From Cricetomys ansorgei (Eukaryota; Chordata; Mammalia; Rodentia; Nesomyidae): 64,000 bases of DNA. Positions within the stretch are counted from its first letter, which is position 1; each line of letters starts with the position of its first letter. Positions 1 to 46,842 of this stretch are shown piece by piece. The DNA lies in contig JAMJFZ010003163.1 in the NCBI GenBank assembly GCA_026225945.1, forward strand, positions 24,348,001 through 24,412,000, read 5' to 3'. Position numbers and translations under genes: made by a program. The notes beneath the pieces were generated by a model. The model did not search any database, had not been told where the DNA came from, and saw nothing but the letters and a program-made list of their open reading frames with translations.

Positions 1-2659
1 AGTAACTATGGGCTCATGTTAGATCTATCCATGTTTTTAGATGAGGAGAGGGCTCTGCTCCTGCTTTTTTTAAGCCAGGTATATAGTGCACTGTTAATAT
101 TCATTCCATTTGCAAAGCTAGATTGAAAAAGTTCTTTCTGTAGAACCCTTCCCTTTCATGCATCTCCATGGTTTAGCTCAGCAAGTGAGCTGACTCTAGG
201 GGCAATTGGATAAAGGAGAGGAAATGCTCGAGATTGTGTTCTCTTTAGTGCTAGCTACCTCAGCCGTCGGAGCAGCTGGCTGGCCCCTTCCTCCCTTACT
301 GTCTGCCACTGTGATATCCACATTTCTGTCAGCAGAAGGAGAGAGAAGATGGCCAGCCGAGGCCCTGCTACCACAATCTAGCACCCATGTTACATTATGG
401 TCCTTTTCACTAGATGCTGGCTTGGACTTAGTTTTTTAAAAATGGTGTGATAGCAGCATTGATCAAGTCATTTTCTCTCTCTAGCCTTCTGTGATCAGCA
501 AAAGAAAATGCTTTACACAGCCCTGAAAGAGTATGGCAGAACTTTGCAGGATTTGGAGGAAAGAGGAATCTGCAGAAAAGCATTATTTTTTTCTCTACCA
601 GTGTCAAGGGAATCACTGAATATTTTGCTCATGAATATGAGGTCACCAATACTTGTACCCTCTGTATGGAGGCTCCAGAGCCTTTCAGTAACTGAGATGC
701 ATGAATATCCAGAAATGTCTGGTTTAAGGTGGGGTAGGCGGGTAATAAGAATGCCCAGTGCCCTTTAAAGAGGCAGGGGCTGGCTCTGCAGCAGCCTCAA
801 CATAGGATTTGAGCAGCCCTCACTAGAATGCAGCCCTCTGTCGTGGTCTTCCTCAAGTGCAGCAACTCCGTGTGCTAATCAGCCTCAGCATATGGTGCCT
901 TGGTATCCAGATAAGGAGAGGCTCTCAGTATTCTTGTGCCTTCATTATATTGATAGGGTGGGTGTTCCACACATCTCTACAGCCCTCACCACTCCACCTT
1001 GCTGCTTTGCTCACAGATTTACTTGACTCAGAAGTCTTAGAAGTTGGGTTTTTGTTCTGGGGTTTTGTTTGTTCGTTTTTTTCTTTGGGGGAGCATAGTG
1101 ATGGGTAGTAAGAAGGAAATACCCACAGAGCGTAAGTATGCATAGTAGTGTACACATAATATGCGCACTAATGTACTTTCTAAGGCCTGTGGCTGTCTTG
1201 GAAGGCAGTGGTGCAGATGGACCAATACTGACATAGCTAGCAGCCTTGTCAGTGCAATAAAGCCAAAGTGTTGTGCCCTTTGCTGGTCTGGGAGGAGGTA
1301 CCACCCAGTTTGAGCATTGGATTTATTAGAACCTCCTTATACATATTGAACTCTCTTCCTTTTGTGAGAATTAGAAGACTGTCCTGTAAACCAGTTTGAA
1401 TTATGGAAACAAATAATTTGATCTGCTTTAATGATTCCAAATCTATCATGCAATTTTATAACCCTCTTCTTAGCTCAACAGCAGAAGACTGGATACAGAA
1501 AGGGACCCAACATCATGACAGTGACATAGGGTCTGCTGCCTGTGGCTCCAGAGCTGTCTGCAGCATGGATCTGCTGCCACCTGCTGAAACATCAGCTAGA
1601 GGCACAGCCCAGAGACAAATTCGTGTCACACATAAACTTCAACGGTGATGTCATTCTTATGTACCTGACCTTACTTTCTAAAGGGGAATACATGCAGTCT
1701 GTTAACAAACGATTTAAAATTTTTATAGAAAACAAGCAGCCGAACTTACTTTAAGTCTGAATTGGAGAATAAAGCTTGGACTTAGTGGAGATTGAGTCTC
1801 ATCCTATATATCATTTTATCCCAGTAATCTCCGTCTGGTAAAGTGGCCGAAAATGCCTTAAGATATTTGCAAATTTCCCAATTTAAAATTTGGAAACTAC
1901 CCAAATTTAAAAGTATGCACTTTTTGAGTTTTATCAGTAATGACATATTTGCACTTGAGGAGGCGTCAACCTAGAAACCACAGAAGGGGGCTACTGAGAG
2001 CAGGTCCAGGCCATTTGGGAGGCCAGCATCTCTGAGTGCTGGCGGGGTTTCCTGTGGCACTTGTGAAATTATCTCTCCTCCTTTCCTCCTAAGTAGGAGT
2101 TTTACCTCTGTAAAAAGTTTCACCATAAAGAATATTCTTGTCAGAACATGGGAAGGAGGTTTGAGAGAGGCTACAAGAGCAAGTGTCTCACTCAGAATGA
2201 GCGGAAGGAGAGTAATGGCGCAGTGTGCCTCACAAGAATTCCATACGTATCCCCGTGTTTACATCATTTCCACTCCACCCCATCTCCAAATCCTGTTGCG
2301 CCCCCCACTCTCTGAAATTCCATGGCCTCTTCTTTAATTATTATTGTTACACAAATGCGTAGCCTGGGTCCATTTGGTGTTGCTCAGATGTGTATGTGTT
2401 CAGGGATGACCACTTAGGATCGGATTACTTGTCCAGGAGGCTGATCTCTGGAGAATACTGCTTCTCCCCCACCCCCTTAGCAGCTGTTGTCTGTAGCTCA
2501 TTGTCTCTTCTAACATAGATGGGGAAAATGTCTCACGCTTTCTGTTGAATCAGAACATTAGCCATCCTTAATAGTGGTCACTGTATTTTTTGTTTGTTTG
2601 TTTCATCTTGGAACAAGAATTATTCTCTATTTATTTACAACACACACAAACATATCTTA

Positions 2660-2798
2660 AAGACAGAGTCTCAATATGTAGCCCTGGCTGTCTTTGAACT
2701 CTCTATGTAGACCAGGCTGGCCTCTAACTGTAAGAGATCCACTTGCCTTTGCCTCCTGAGTGCTGGCATTAAAGACATATACTTCCATGCCCAGCCTT
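2660..2798 (-). repeat. B1 SINE (antisense)
   Basis: Shows GTAGACCAGGCTGGCCTCTA and CTGAGTGCTGGCATTAAAG, the reverse complement of the B1 core. Confidence 0.85.
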
Positions 2799-2904
2799 TT
2801 CTTGCTTACTTGTCTTTAGACTTTTTGTCTGTGTCTTGGTAGTTCATTCAAACATGGTAGTCATTCCTAAAACCACTGTTCTTTGTGTAAATAGTTTGAT
2901 TTGA

Positions 2905-3070
2905 GGGCCAGCAAGATGACTGGCGGTAAAAAACACTTGCTGCCAAGTCTGATGACTTGAGCTCTGTCTCTGGAACCCACATGGTGGAAGGAGAGAGCCA
3001 ATTCTCACAAGTTGTCCTCTGACCTCCCCATGTGCCATGGCACACATGCCCCCTGCCCCACATAAGTAAA
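2905..3070 (+). repeat. B2/B3-family SINE
   Basis: A tRNA-like head (AGCAAGATGACTGGCGGTAA) is followed by GGAACCCACATGGTGGAAGG. Confidence 0.75.
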
Positions 3071-3554
3071 TGTCAGTATTTTGATTCTGAATGTTGGTTA
3101 CAGGTTTCCCACTAATTTGTATATATCGCGTGTATGAAATGGGAGGGAGCACAAAGATTTTGAGGCACTCACTTTGTAGCTCTGCATTGTGTCAGTCACC
3201 TTCTGGTGAATGTCCCACCTGCTGCAGTGCCTCGCTTTCCATTTTGACAGAAATGATTGCTTGTTGGACTGTTGAAGGGAAGAGATAGGGATAGTGTTTT
3301 GTGTTTTAGGGGCCATATAAAATATGGCTGTTTATTTGTGCAGCCAGCCTCTAATTGTGTGTATGTCTGCCTATACAGCAGTTAGGAACTTTATATGTTC
3401 TTCAAGCTGTGTATGTAACTAACTACAAATCACTTATTTGTTGTAGATGGAAGCAAAGAACTGTAAAAGAAGCAGTGAAAAATCTTTTTTTTAATGCCAT
3501 TTTTATTTTCTGATTAACTGAACATGAAAATTTTTTCTCATTAGAGATTCTTTT

Positions 3555-3660
3555 TTAAAAGATTATTTTGCATGTGTGCGTGCGTGTGTGCGTGTCTGAA
3601 CTCAGGTCCTCAGGCTTTCAAACAGAAAGCACTTTTACTTGCTGATCCAGCTCCTTGACC
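3555..3660 (-). repeat. B3-like SINE fragment (antisense)
   Basis: CTGAACTCAGGTCCTCAGGC and a degenerate CTTTTACTTGCTGATCCAGC reproduce the reversed tRNA-like head after a GTGCGTGT tract. Confidence 0.65.
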
Positions 3661-3959
3661 AAAGAGACTCGTTTCTACTGAAGTTTTCACTATTGGAAAG
3701 CAGATAAAGATAAGGAAATGTGGACATTTGGCAAAACAGACATCTGTTTGCCTTGGCCTCTTCTCCTGGGATATTCTGAACCTCAAAATCTGTAGTGATT
3801 AAAATAAGGCTTCTCTTCAGGGCTATAGTTATACAGGAGCCACTTTGGCCACTGGTTCCCTGAAATATACAGGAGAATGAACTTAACCTTGAGGTTCTGG
3901 TGTGGGTTGTTCTCCATCAGGTACATCACGAGGCAGCCCAGTTCCCCTGGCAGAGATGG

Positions 3960-4165
3960 ACTGGAGGGATGGCTCAGCAGTTAGGAGCACTTGCTGCTCT
4001 TGCAGAAGACCTGGGTTCAGTTCTTAGCACCTCATGGTAGCTGTAACTCCAGTTCCAGAGGAACCCTCTTCTAATCTCCATGAGTACCAGGCATGCGCGT
4101 GTTACACATACATGTAAACACTCATACATGTAGACATACATGTAATGTATACACGCACATAATTT
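3960..4165 (+). repeat. B3-family SINE
   Basis: The head CTGGAGGGATGGCTCAGCAG and CTGGGTTCAGTTCTTAGCAC are followed by a long tail of ACATGTA-type units. Confidence 0.85.
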
Positions 4166-4339
4166 TTTTCTTTTTTAATGATGGAACAGGATAAGATGTG
4201 TGATATTTGTTGTTTAACAACAGTTACATGATCCTTAGAGATGCTTGGCTCTGACCACTACTACAGTACTGTGATCTTTTTAGACTGCAACCCATAGTAA
4301 GAAGTGTATTTTACATTATAGTCTATCTCATACGTATAC

Positions 4340-4775
4340 ACCAGCATCTTAGTTAGGGTTACTATTGCTGTGGTGCAACATCATGACCAAAGCAACTTGG
4401 GGAGGAAAGAGTTTATTCACCTTACCTTCCACAGCACAATTCATCATCAGAGGAATTCAGGACAGAAACTCGAGTAGACTAGGACCCTGGAGGCAGGAGC
4501 TGATTGATGCAGAGGTCATGGAGGAGTGCTGCTTACTGGCTTGCTCCCCTAGCTTGTTCAGCCCGCTTTCTTCTATAACCTGGGAGGACCAGCCTAGGGA
4601 TGTCACCACCCATAGTGGACTGGGCCCATCCCCATTGGTCACTAATTCTAAAAATGTCCTTCAGATTTCCTTGAAGCCCAATCTTATGAAAGCATTTTCT
4701 TAACTATGGTTCCATCCTCTCAGATGACCTTTAGCTTGTGTCAAGTTGACATAAAACTAGCTGGGACAGTTGAGA
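4340..4775. repeat. Rodent interspersed repeat, family not assigned
   Basis: Starts TTAGTTAGGGTTACTATTGC and ends GTCAAGTTGACATAAAACTAG, both of which I recall as recurring in many rodent loci. I cannot assign the family with confidence. The 112-codon open frame in it is a by-product. Confidence 0.6.
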
Positions 4776-5035
4776 CAACCAAGCTTGTTTATAAAAGTGA
4801 AAATATATGGCATTTTATCTTACATGAGCAACAGTCCCCAGCATTCCAGGAAGTTATCTGTCCCTGTGCAAGTGGAACTTACAGGTTAGAGGTATTTTTG
4901 TTTTCATAGATCTCTAAAGCACAGTAATTTAACTTTAGCCGTCACAAGTCCAGGAAGAGTCTTGGGAAACCTGGGTGGAGGCAGTTCATGTTTCGGTCCA
5001 GCTGCTTAGTTCTTTCTTGTTGTGTTTTGGGTTTT

Positions 5036-5140
5036 GGTGTATTGAGACAAGCCCCTCAGTCTGAGGCTCGGGTTGGCCTTGAACTTGCAGCAATCCCAAG
5101 TGTTGGGATTATGGTGGTGAGCCACCATACCTGGCCCTGT
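5036..5140 (-). repeat. B1 SINE fragment (antisense)
   Basis: GGCCTTGAACTTGCAGCAAT and GTGTTGGGATTATGG followed by CACCATACCTGGCCC match reversed B1. Confidence 0.75.
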
Positions 5141-5907
5141 CGAGCTTCTGAGAAGGAAGAGGAGAAGGAAAACAAGGAGTCTTTCCTATTTTGGTTTTTA
5201 ATGTTTATTTTTGCTTTCATTATTGTATTACATGGTAAAATACATTATCGTCTCCATCTTTAATGTAACAATTTTATTCCAGCTCCATGTCACTGTTACC
5301 AGAGTTATTAAAAGTCAAAGCCTGAATCTAGCTTGGACAACCCATCCTCTATAGTCCAGTTAAACAAGATGGAGTGAGGAGCAGAAAAAGAGTTATTCAG
5401 TATGGCCACATTGAGAGAGGAGCAAAATGGTCCCTCCCTCCCTCAAATCCATCTTCAAGCCTAAACATGAGGTTTAGGTTTAAATAGAGAGCAAGAGGTA
5501 TGCATAGCTAGGCAGTACTAGTCCAAGTGTAGTCCTCGCCCTCATCGTCTCCAGGACTCCAGTCTGTCCTGTAAGGTGGTCTGACAAGTTGTCAGAACTG
5601 TGTAAAGTCTCTGTCTCGGGACAGGTTACCTCTCTGACTGGCAGTAGGCTTCAGCCCTTCTTCTTCCATCATGAGATACCTGGGACAGTTGGAATTTCTT
5701 GGAGGTCTGTTGTCTCAATATCTGATAGCTAAAGGGAAAGGGACAGGGTCCTAACGGTCTCTTCATTCATTACTTTTCCTTCAGGGGTGTGTTCTTTAGA
5801 AGAAATTAATCACCACTAGATGGCACAAGATCCCAGCACTACACTGTACTTGCCAATTTTTTTTAAAAGATCCTTTTCAAAAGATATGCTGCTAATGTAT
5901 AGTTTAA

Positions 5908-5946
5908 AATACATACATATATGTATATATATACACACATGCATGG
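5908..5946. repeat. AT-rich microsatellite
   Basis: A run of ACATA/TATATG units ending in ACACACATGCATG. Confidence 0.7.
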
Positions 5947-6065
5947 CCTATTCTAATGTTTCCTATTAGAAAGAAATAAAGGATAAAAATAAAAGATCAG
6001 AATAAATGTAATTGGCCCAAAACATAACCAAACAAACATTTTAGAATAAACATTTTGTCTGACTT

Positions 6066-6155
6066 GCACAGTGTGGTGGCACTGATCCCAGTGCTTGGGA
6101 GGCTGAAACAAGGGGATTGGAAGTTTAAGTCTAGGAGAGAGAAGTGGCAAGACCT
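6066..6155 (+). repeat. B1 SINE fragment
   Basis: CAGTGTGGTGGCACTGATCC and CAGTGCTTGGGAGGCTGAAA are a diverged B1 left half. Confidence 0.65.
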
Positions 6156-7084
6156 GTTTTGGGGGGTGGGCATATTGAATATATGCAGATTTTCTTGTCA
6201 TTACTGCCTAAGCAATTTAGTATACAAACTATTGGAACATCATTTACGTTGTGTTAGTAAACCTATGGTTTAAACTATGCATAGGTTACATGCACTGTCT
6301 TGAGGAGGGGTCTGGAACCTGTCTTCCAGGCATTCTGAGGGATGATGGTGTTGTGGGTTATGTGTACTACAGTCACCAGGCAGTTTTTGAGGTACATATG
6401 GTGTGGTCTTTGTTCATATGTGGGTCAGATCTGACATCTGAGTCTGATGCATAAATACTTCATTTAATTTGTTGAGATTTTTAAAACACATAGCCTTTAA
6501 AAGACAAGTAGCTTGATCTAACCCCAAATGCTGTCTTCTATTGTTTTCCTTTTTTTCTATAGTAATCTTTTATTTTTTGAAATTATAATATAATTACATC
6601 AGTCACCCCCTTCCCTTTCTTCCCTCCAGCTCCTTGCACGTAATGTGCCCCCCCCCCACTCAATGGTTTTTCCTTTGTGTGTGTGTGGGGGGCTTATTTC
6701 TTATAAATTGGAGACTCTGTTTCATGCTGAGTATTATTTTGCTTTTAAGTGAATGTGTTCAGTTACTGCTTTGCATTTGTGTTACGTGTGCATGGAAGAG
6801 AAATATGTCACTGTAGGCACAAAGAAGCTCTGTGCTGATCATTTGACTTGGGTAGAACAGGGAAACAGAGAAGGGAAGACAGATATCAGACCTAACCCAC
6901 ATACTGCCCTCTGCCTCAGCCAAAGCAGAAAAATTAAAAGAGGCCTTATCGAATAGTGGCTCCACACACACCTACCTTTGTTCATCCACCTCCCTGTAGC
7001 AGCAGAGCATGATCCCTGCCTACCCATCGATGGGCAGTATCAATCCACAATAGTCTACATATAGTTTTGTTTATAAAAGAAAAA

Positions 7085-7130
7085 TAATGCATTGGAGGCC
7101 ACACAGTGAGACCCTGTCTCAAAAACAGAG
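7085..7130 (+). repeat. B1 3' end fragment
   Basis: CACACAGTGAGACCCTGTCT followed by CAAAAACAG is a B1 tail. Confidence 0.5.
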
Positions 7131-8154
7131 AATTTGTAATAAAAGTTTGTTGACTTTTTCCCTGAAGGACAATGTATGTATATATTATACTTACATCATT
7201 TACCCCCCTCCTATATATGGAAACCATTACATTATTAAAACAGGTCTAGAGCCCCTCCCTACCCTCACTCACAGCCCTGTTATCAGTGTAGACAGCAGGC
7301 TGCATTGACTCTTCAGTGCTACCCTGGAGCCCTTCCTGTGGGGACTGTTGCCAAGTGCTGGCTGCTGTTTGCCTATCCTGGTGCATCATGCAGTTTGGAG
7401 TATTAGAGCAAGTGTAGGGGAATCATGGGCCAATATTCAAGGGATCTTAGAAATCGATGAGTAGTAATATCTTATCCAGATTATATTCCTTTATTGTCCT
7501 CTGTCCACATTTGCTAACCAGCAGCTTAAGAACTAGGACCATTTGGACAGAGTGCAGTAAGACTACAGTTGCTAAGATACAAGTAATCAAAAGCTAACCA
7601 TGTCTGTAGAAAATCATCAAATACATCTTAATTGAGTTTGCCATTTAAAAGCTAATTCTTTTATTACATTTCCCAAAATTCTTTTAGAAAAAGAATAACA
7701 AAAGCATTACAAAGAAAGCAGGTCATTTTAGACATGTGCACATGTATGAATAATGGGCTTGCCATACAGGAACTGTACCTTGCAGAATGTAGGTAGAAAT
7801 GGGGTTAGCATAACTTGGAGTCTTCCACAGTACACTAAGCCTTTGATCTTCATACATTCATATATAGCACTGATACTAGTTCTCCTTGTTCCCACTTGAC
7901 CCCAAAGCCCCAAGCTGTGGGAAAGAAGCTCTTTGTGTAAAACGCAGGGTGCTGATCTGGAGTCTGCCCATGTGCATCTGTGGCTCTTGTCACAGTCTCT
8001 TGTTTCCTCCCTACCTGACCTCATCTCGGGCAAATAAGGACAGTGAACAAGAAAAGAACAAGGTCATCCTGGGTCACCTTTCCTTAATGTCACCAACATA
8101 TCTAAACTTAGTCAGTATTAATAATAGAGCTTTGTATTGAGCTTTGGGGCCCAG

Positions 8155-8255
8155 GACTTGATTACATTATCTCATTATTATACATAAGTCAACTGAGATT
8201 TAGAGTTTGGCTAAATTCCTGCCATCAATAAATGGAGGCACTAGGCTTTGGCAGG
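8155..8255 (-). repeat. Possible MIR remnant (antisense)
   Basis: ATTACATTATCTCATTATTA and a degenerate AACTGAGATTTAGAG recall the reversed MIR core. Confidence 0.4.
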
Positions 8256-8294
8256 GGCAGTTAGGACGAGGAGTGCATGAGTCGCCAGTATCCC

Positions 8295-8402
8295 AGCCTG
8301 GCCTGCAGCTTCCTTTGTAGCTGAGAATGGCCTTGAACTCTTGATACTGCTGTCTCTACCTCCTTGGTCTTGGACATTGTAGACATGCACTACTATGCCA
8401 AG
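8295..8402 (-). repeat. B1-related SINE (antisense, diverged)
   Basis: GAATGGCCTTGAACTCTTGA and GACATGCACTACTATGCCAA resemble reversed B1. Confidence 0.55.
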
Positions 8403-8483
8403 CGCTTACGATTATCTTTTGTTCTGCAGTGTGCTTCCGGTCATTTAAAGGTAACCTTAGTTATGTCCGTTCTTCCTTTATAG

Positions 8484-42195
<33,712 letters not shown>

Positions 42196-42264
42196 TTTAA
42201 ACATTTTTTTTCTTTTCTTTTTTTCCTTTTAAAATTTCGGGTTGTGTTTTTGTTTTGTTTTGGG

Positions 42265-42280
42265 GTGTGTGTGTGTGTGT
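42265..42280. repeat. GT microsatellite
   Basis: GTGTGTGTGTGTGTGT just downstream of the Nup93 cleavage region. Confidence 0.85.
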
Positions 42281-45200
42281 ACACAGTTGGGAAATGTTGT
42301 CAACAGTTTTGGAGCCAGGAAATGAGAGGCTACATAGGTGTCTGTAATTTGGCTAATGTGACTTTAAATGATTAAAAAGCTAACCCATCATGAGCAAGGA
42401 ACCAAAGCCTTTGGAGTCCTGTTCACTCAGACAGCATAGTCCACACAGCAGAGTCACTGTGCATTTTCACATAAGATCTGTGGGTGGATTACCAAGTGCT
42501 CTGTCCTCTTCCCGAGTAGCCTCTGGGTCATGTAGCCCCAAACCACCCCTCATTCCTCAGCCATGTTTCCAAGTGATCGATCTGCTCTTCTGCAGTTCCA
42601 GCATGGGTGTGGGGTTGCTAGAACAGAAAAGGGGAGTGCCTAGCTCAAGCTGGAGACTGTGAGCAGAGCCCTTCCACTCCTGCTGAGCTAATGGATGGTT
42701 TGCACACTCCCCTGTCTTGAAGAGCTTGAAGCTTCTCTACTTTGGCAGTCAGTTGGTCCATTTGAATGATCCCCTTGAGCACTCATGAAGGCAAGCTCAT
42801 TCTGCGTGTGTGCTCACAAGAAACCATTTGCATCTGCATTCTGGGTGTTTGGTCCCTGGGCAGTAGTTGTCATCTGCTGCTGACCCTACTTCTCCCACCA
42901 GACCCGTAGCCCTGGACTAAACTAGAAAGACCAAGATGAGCGTTTGTTCCTGAGTGAGCCAGTTGGGCAGGGTCTGCTCTTCAGGTTGTTGGATCCCTCG
43001 AGGCACACTCTCCCACGGGCTCTCCAAAAAGGTTTTGCTCCTAGGAAGAAATCTTTTACCACAGGGTAGTCGCTTGCACATGTGTTCCTTTGGAAAAGGG
43101 CTGATGGATAGGCAATGCACGGACTTCATGATCCATAAAGAGTATAACTTGATGGCCTTCCAGGTTGTGATCTGTCTTCCTCCTCTGGTCTTGTCTTGGT
43201 GGGACCCAAAACTGAGCTTTACTGTGAAGTCTCAGAAGGCAAGCCCCATAGAAGGCTTAGTTAAGCCCGGTGTGTCTTGCTCTCATGTACCGAGGACGGA
43301 CACGGCTCGTTTTCACAGTGCTGTAGTGAAAGTACTCGAACTTCAGTAGCGTACAGCTCTTATCACTTCTTACGTTGGCTCCTTTGCCATAGTGTGAGAA
43401 GACTGGATGGTTGTGGCCTCTGTAGCTTGTCAATTGTGGGAGAACTGCACACCAGCTCTGCCAGAAACCAGAGGAGACCTAAAGCCGTCAGGTCAGGAGC
43501 TGGTATAAGGAGACCTTCGTACCAGAAGAGTCAAGCCTCCCACAAGCAAACCTCAGTACTTGTTCTATAAGCTGATTCTGTGTCTGCATGTGGCATGCTG
43601 TGCCTGTGTAGAGCTAAGAACAGCCTGTGTTTGCAAGACTTGGTTCCCATGTGCCCAGGTTGTGCCCAGAAGTCATGCATGTACAACAGCCTCATGACCC
43701 TGTGACAGAGTATGAGCTTAAGTCGTCCCTCCACTCGTTTGTTCAGAAACTAAAGCCTTTCCTGGTGCACTGTCTGTGGTTTCATTATTTACCCAGAGAA
43801 ATCAGGAGAAAATGGCTCCTAGAGTCTCTTGTCTTCCAGGGCTGAGACTCCAGTCTTAAACAAAACCAAGGGTTCTTTGAGATAGACAGGGTTAGAGGCT
43901 GTCTCAGTGTCTCGTAATTAACTCATGGGGACCTCACGAGGAGAGGCCTGGAGACTTGATTTCATCTGTTCTTTTCCTTCTTGGTCCTCTTCCTCCTCCT
44001 CCTGAGTAAACTCCTTAGGCAACTTCAAGGGAACGGTGACGTGGAGCTGAGGGTCCCTCTTAGAGCAAGCCTCTGGTTCTGTGGCTCCCGAGCTAGGATG
44101 ATCACTGAAGGGCTGGAAGTGTCAGTTCTTCAGGCTGGAGGCCGAGGCAGACCCTACTCCTCTCCTGGGTCAGCTTAGACTAGAGCCTGCAGGAGTTTCA
44201 TAGTTGTTCCTATGACCCTTTAGTCTTGTCATTTTAAGTCCTAGGGTTTGGGATATTTTTAAGCAAAGAATCATGGGTCCCCCTACAGTGCCTGTCATTG
44301 GCTGATTCAAATAACAAAGCAATGTTGGGTCTGTTCTTGCCTTGGGTTTCAGAGTTGCCTGTTTTGTCAAGTAATGCTCCTGGCCCAAACCCTCAAGGCT
44401 GACTTAACTGAGGTGCCAGATTCTGCTGCCTTCGGCTAGATCTGGACACCATGTTTCTCTGTGGCCATCGGAGCCTTTGTCTCTAGCTCATTGGGTATTC
44501 GGTGTCACTTGCCAGTCCCCGTGAGTCCATCATGCCATTCGTGCTTGGAGCTTACTGAACGCTGTGCTAGAAATAGCCTGCAGGCAGCATGTTGCCTCAA
44601 GCCTGCTGAGGTGTCGCTGACTGACTGGCTACAGGGTGGGCTCAGTACCACCTCTGGTGGGGCTGTGGTCTTCCCTAAGACTGAATACCTTTGCACAATC
44701 AGGGTAGTGTGGACAGAGACCCAGCATTGCCCTGGCAGACTGTTCCTGGCTGCCTTTACCTTGAGCATATGTTTCTCGGGGATGAGACAGGCAAAAAACC
44801 ATTTGCTTCTGACGTTCATTGGCTAGTTGCAGCTCTAGAAGAGCATCTAACCTCAAAGCAAATGTAGCCCTCTGATGACCCCAGAAGACCTGACCTAGCC
44901 AGGCTTTCAGTGGCAAAGGTTGCATGACACCCTTCTTTGGGACAGATTTAGTAAATGAAAAACACTGAATCACTTCTGAGTTAAAGATAAATAGCAAATC
45001 ACAGTGTTGTTGGGTTTTGTCTGATGTGCCTTGGGCTTTGCATCTGCTAGCACTCACTACCTCAAGACTGAGAGCCTGGCTACTTGGGTGACCTTTATTT
45101 GCTGCCATTGGCACCCATGAAGCAGCAGAAATGGCAGCAAGATGAGAAGGCGGTGACGGAATTCAGGCTGGCTGACTGATGGGTAATTGGGGCCCCAGTT

Positions 45201-46060
45201 ACCCTCAGCTCCTGCCACCTGCCAGGTGTTTTTCCATCAGGGGCGTCAAATGCTGTGTGTGCCAGGAAGGGGAGAGAGGCAAAGTACAGCTCTCACTTGA
45301 TGCGTAGCTCGTGTTGGGAACGTGGTGGGCAGATTTTCTGCTGTAGTTGGTAGCGTGGTGGTTTCCCTTTCTTTTGTCTCAGCTTTTCTGGGGTTTGTGA
45401 GGAGAGGGAATGGCAGAAGTCAGTGTATGTTCCGTTATGTTTCTTTCCGTGCAGTAACCTCTGTGTTTGCTCTGTTCAGGATGCTTCCTTCACCTTCAGC
45501 CCTGTCTGTCCAGTAAATGTTCTCCCAGTGTGCCATGTGCTCCCTTTGTTCAGTTCTTCAGTGGAATGGGAACTCCTTAGCTGAGGCTCCTCAGAAGGTA
45601 ACGGGAGTGCCTCTCCTTGCCTGGGGTAAGGGAGATCCTTCTGCACTCCTTGCATGGAAAGCTCCCAAGGCCTATCTGGTTCCTTAGTCTCTGGGTCTCT
45701 CAAGGCACAGCAACCTCTTTTTGTAAGTACAGGGCTTTCGTCCCAGCTCTGAACCTCTGAGGTCGTTAATGGCCACACACCCAGCCCTTTGGCTTCTGGG
45801 GAAGATCAGATTCTGACTGAGGTGTGGTAGACAATAAACAGCATTTTGGTGACAAAACCCGCACTTTCTGGGGCTGGAGCCGAAGCCCTTTATTTGGGAC
45901 CCTCAATGGAGCATTAGGGAGGCAACAGTGAGGCTGGTTGTGTCTCAGTTGGTGGCAGGAAAGGTTGGGCTTGACCAGGGGACAGGTGTTTCTTGAAAGT
46001 ACCTGTGATGTTTTTAACCAGGAAGGATACTGTCAAGATCTGGGTTTTGCTATTTGGCCT

Positions 46061-46072
46061 GGGGGGGGGGGG
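46061..46072. repeat. G12 homopolymer
   Basis: Twelve consecutive G. Confidence 0.9.
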
Positions 46073-46394
46073 TGTCAGCAGTACAGGGTGGCCATGTCTC
46101 TCCTTGGACCGCTAATGAGATGCCCTGAGCTGAGCATACAGGCTCCCCAGAAGTTTCAACCTGTTCTCTGCTGAGCAGGTCCCTAGGAGACAGTCTGCTG
46201 ATCTCAGAGTCCTAACCCTGTACCAGTACCCTCAACCCCGTAAGGTTTCATGATGGCCTCTGAACTCAGAGCACTTTCTGGAACCAGGTGGGAAAGGCTG
46301 TGGCCTTTGAAGGAGCACTGGTGAGGTGGGCAGAGTCAGAGTGACTATTGGAGCTATTTCTTGAAGTGTCCCCTTCCTTATGGAAAAGTTCTGA

Positions 46395-46498
46395 GTCTAC
46401 CTGTGGTTCCAGCTATTTGGGAAGCAGACACAGGAGGGTTACTTGAGTTCAGTTCAAGGCCACTAATTAAGACCTTGTCTTTATTTATTTTAAAAAAA
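46395..46498 (+). repeat. B1-related fragment
   Basis: CTGTGGTTCCAGCTATTTGG and GTTCAGTTCAAGGCCACTAA with an A-rich end. Confidence 0.6.
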
Positions 46499-46799
46499 TG
46501 GGGGGCATCAGTGACCCAACATAAATGTCACCTCATCTGTTCCCTGGAAATGGCCAGGTCTTAGCAGTAGAAATCCTGGGAAGCAAATGGGCTGGTTCTG
46601 GGAGAGAGGCCAGAGCCTGGGGAGCTTCACAGCCGCACTGTCGAACTGCCCCCTGCTCTTGAGATCAGAAGTTCCTTCTCAGCTGCCCACATGTCTCTTT
46701 CTCAGTGCCAGCCTGAAGGCACCCTCCTCACCGTCTCTGACTCTCCCTCACGTGGAATGGAATCCTTCCATGAGCTCTGATGCAATTGGGCTGACTGGG

Positions 46800-46842
46800 G
46801 TTTTTAGAAAACTGTAAAGCAAACTGAAAGTTTTCTAAAAAC
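46800..46842. repeat. Perfect 14-base inverted repeat
   Basis: GTTTTTAGAAAACT (46800-46813) and AGTTTTCTAAAAAC (46829-46842) are exact reverse complements around a 15-base loop; an A-rich CAAAA tract follows to 46864. Confidence 0.9.

Larger units (their letters stand above)
1..8483 (+). other. Nup93: Nup93 intron (partial) upstream of the first exon in the window
   Basis: No exon for Nup93 residues 1-99 is visible here, so this is taken as the 3' end of the intron before exon 4. It holds SINEs (listed separately), a rodent interspersed repeat at 4340-4775, a small AT microsatellite near 5910-5945 and a C-run at 6648-6657. The open frames in it are short and match no protein I recognise. Confidence 0.8.

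Noticed and set aside
4365..4703. 112-codon open frame as a possible gene
   Set aside because: It falls wholly within an interspersed rodent repeat.
1..8483. A missing Nup93 exon for residues below 100 in the first 8.5 kb
   Set aside because: No frame resembles the known N-terminus (for example ISHISQRLES or EPVKDTDIQ); those exons must lie upstream of the window.
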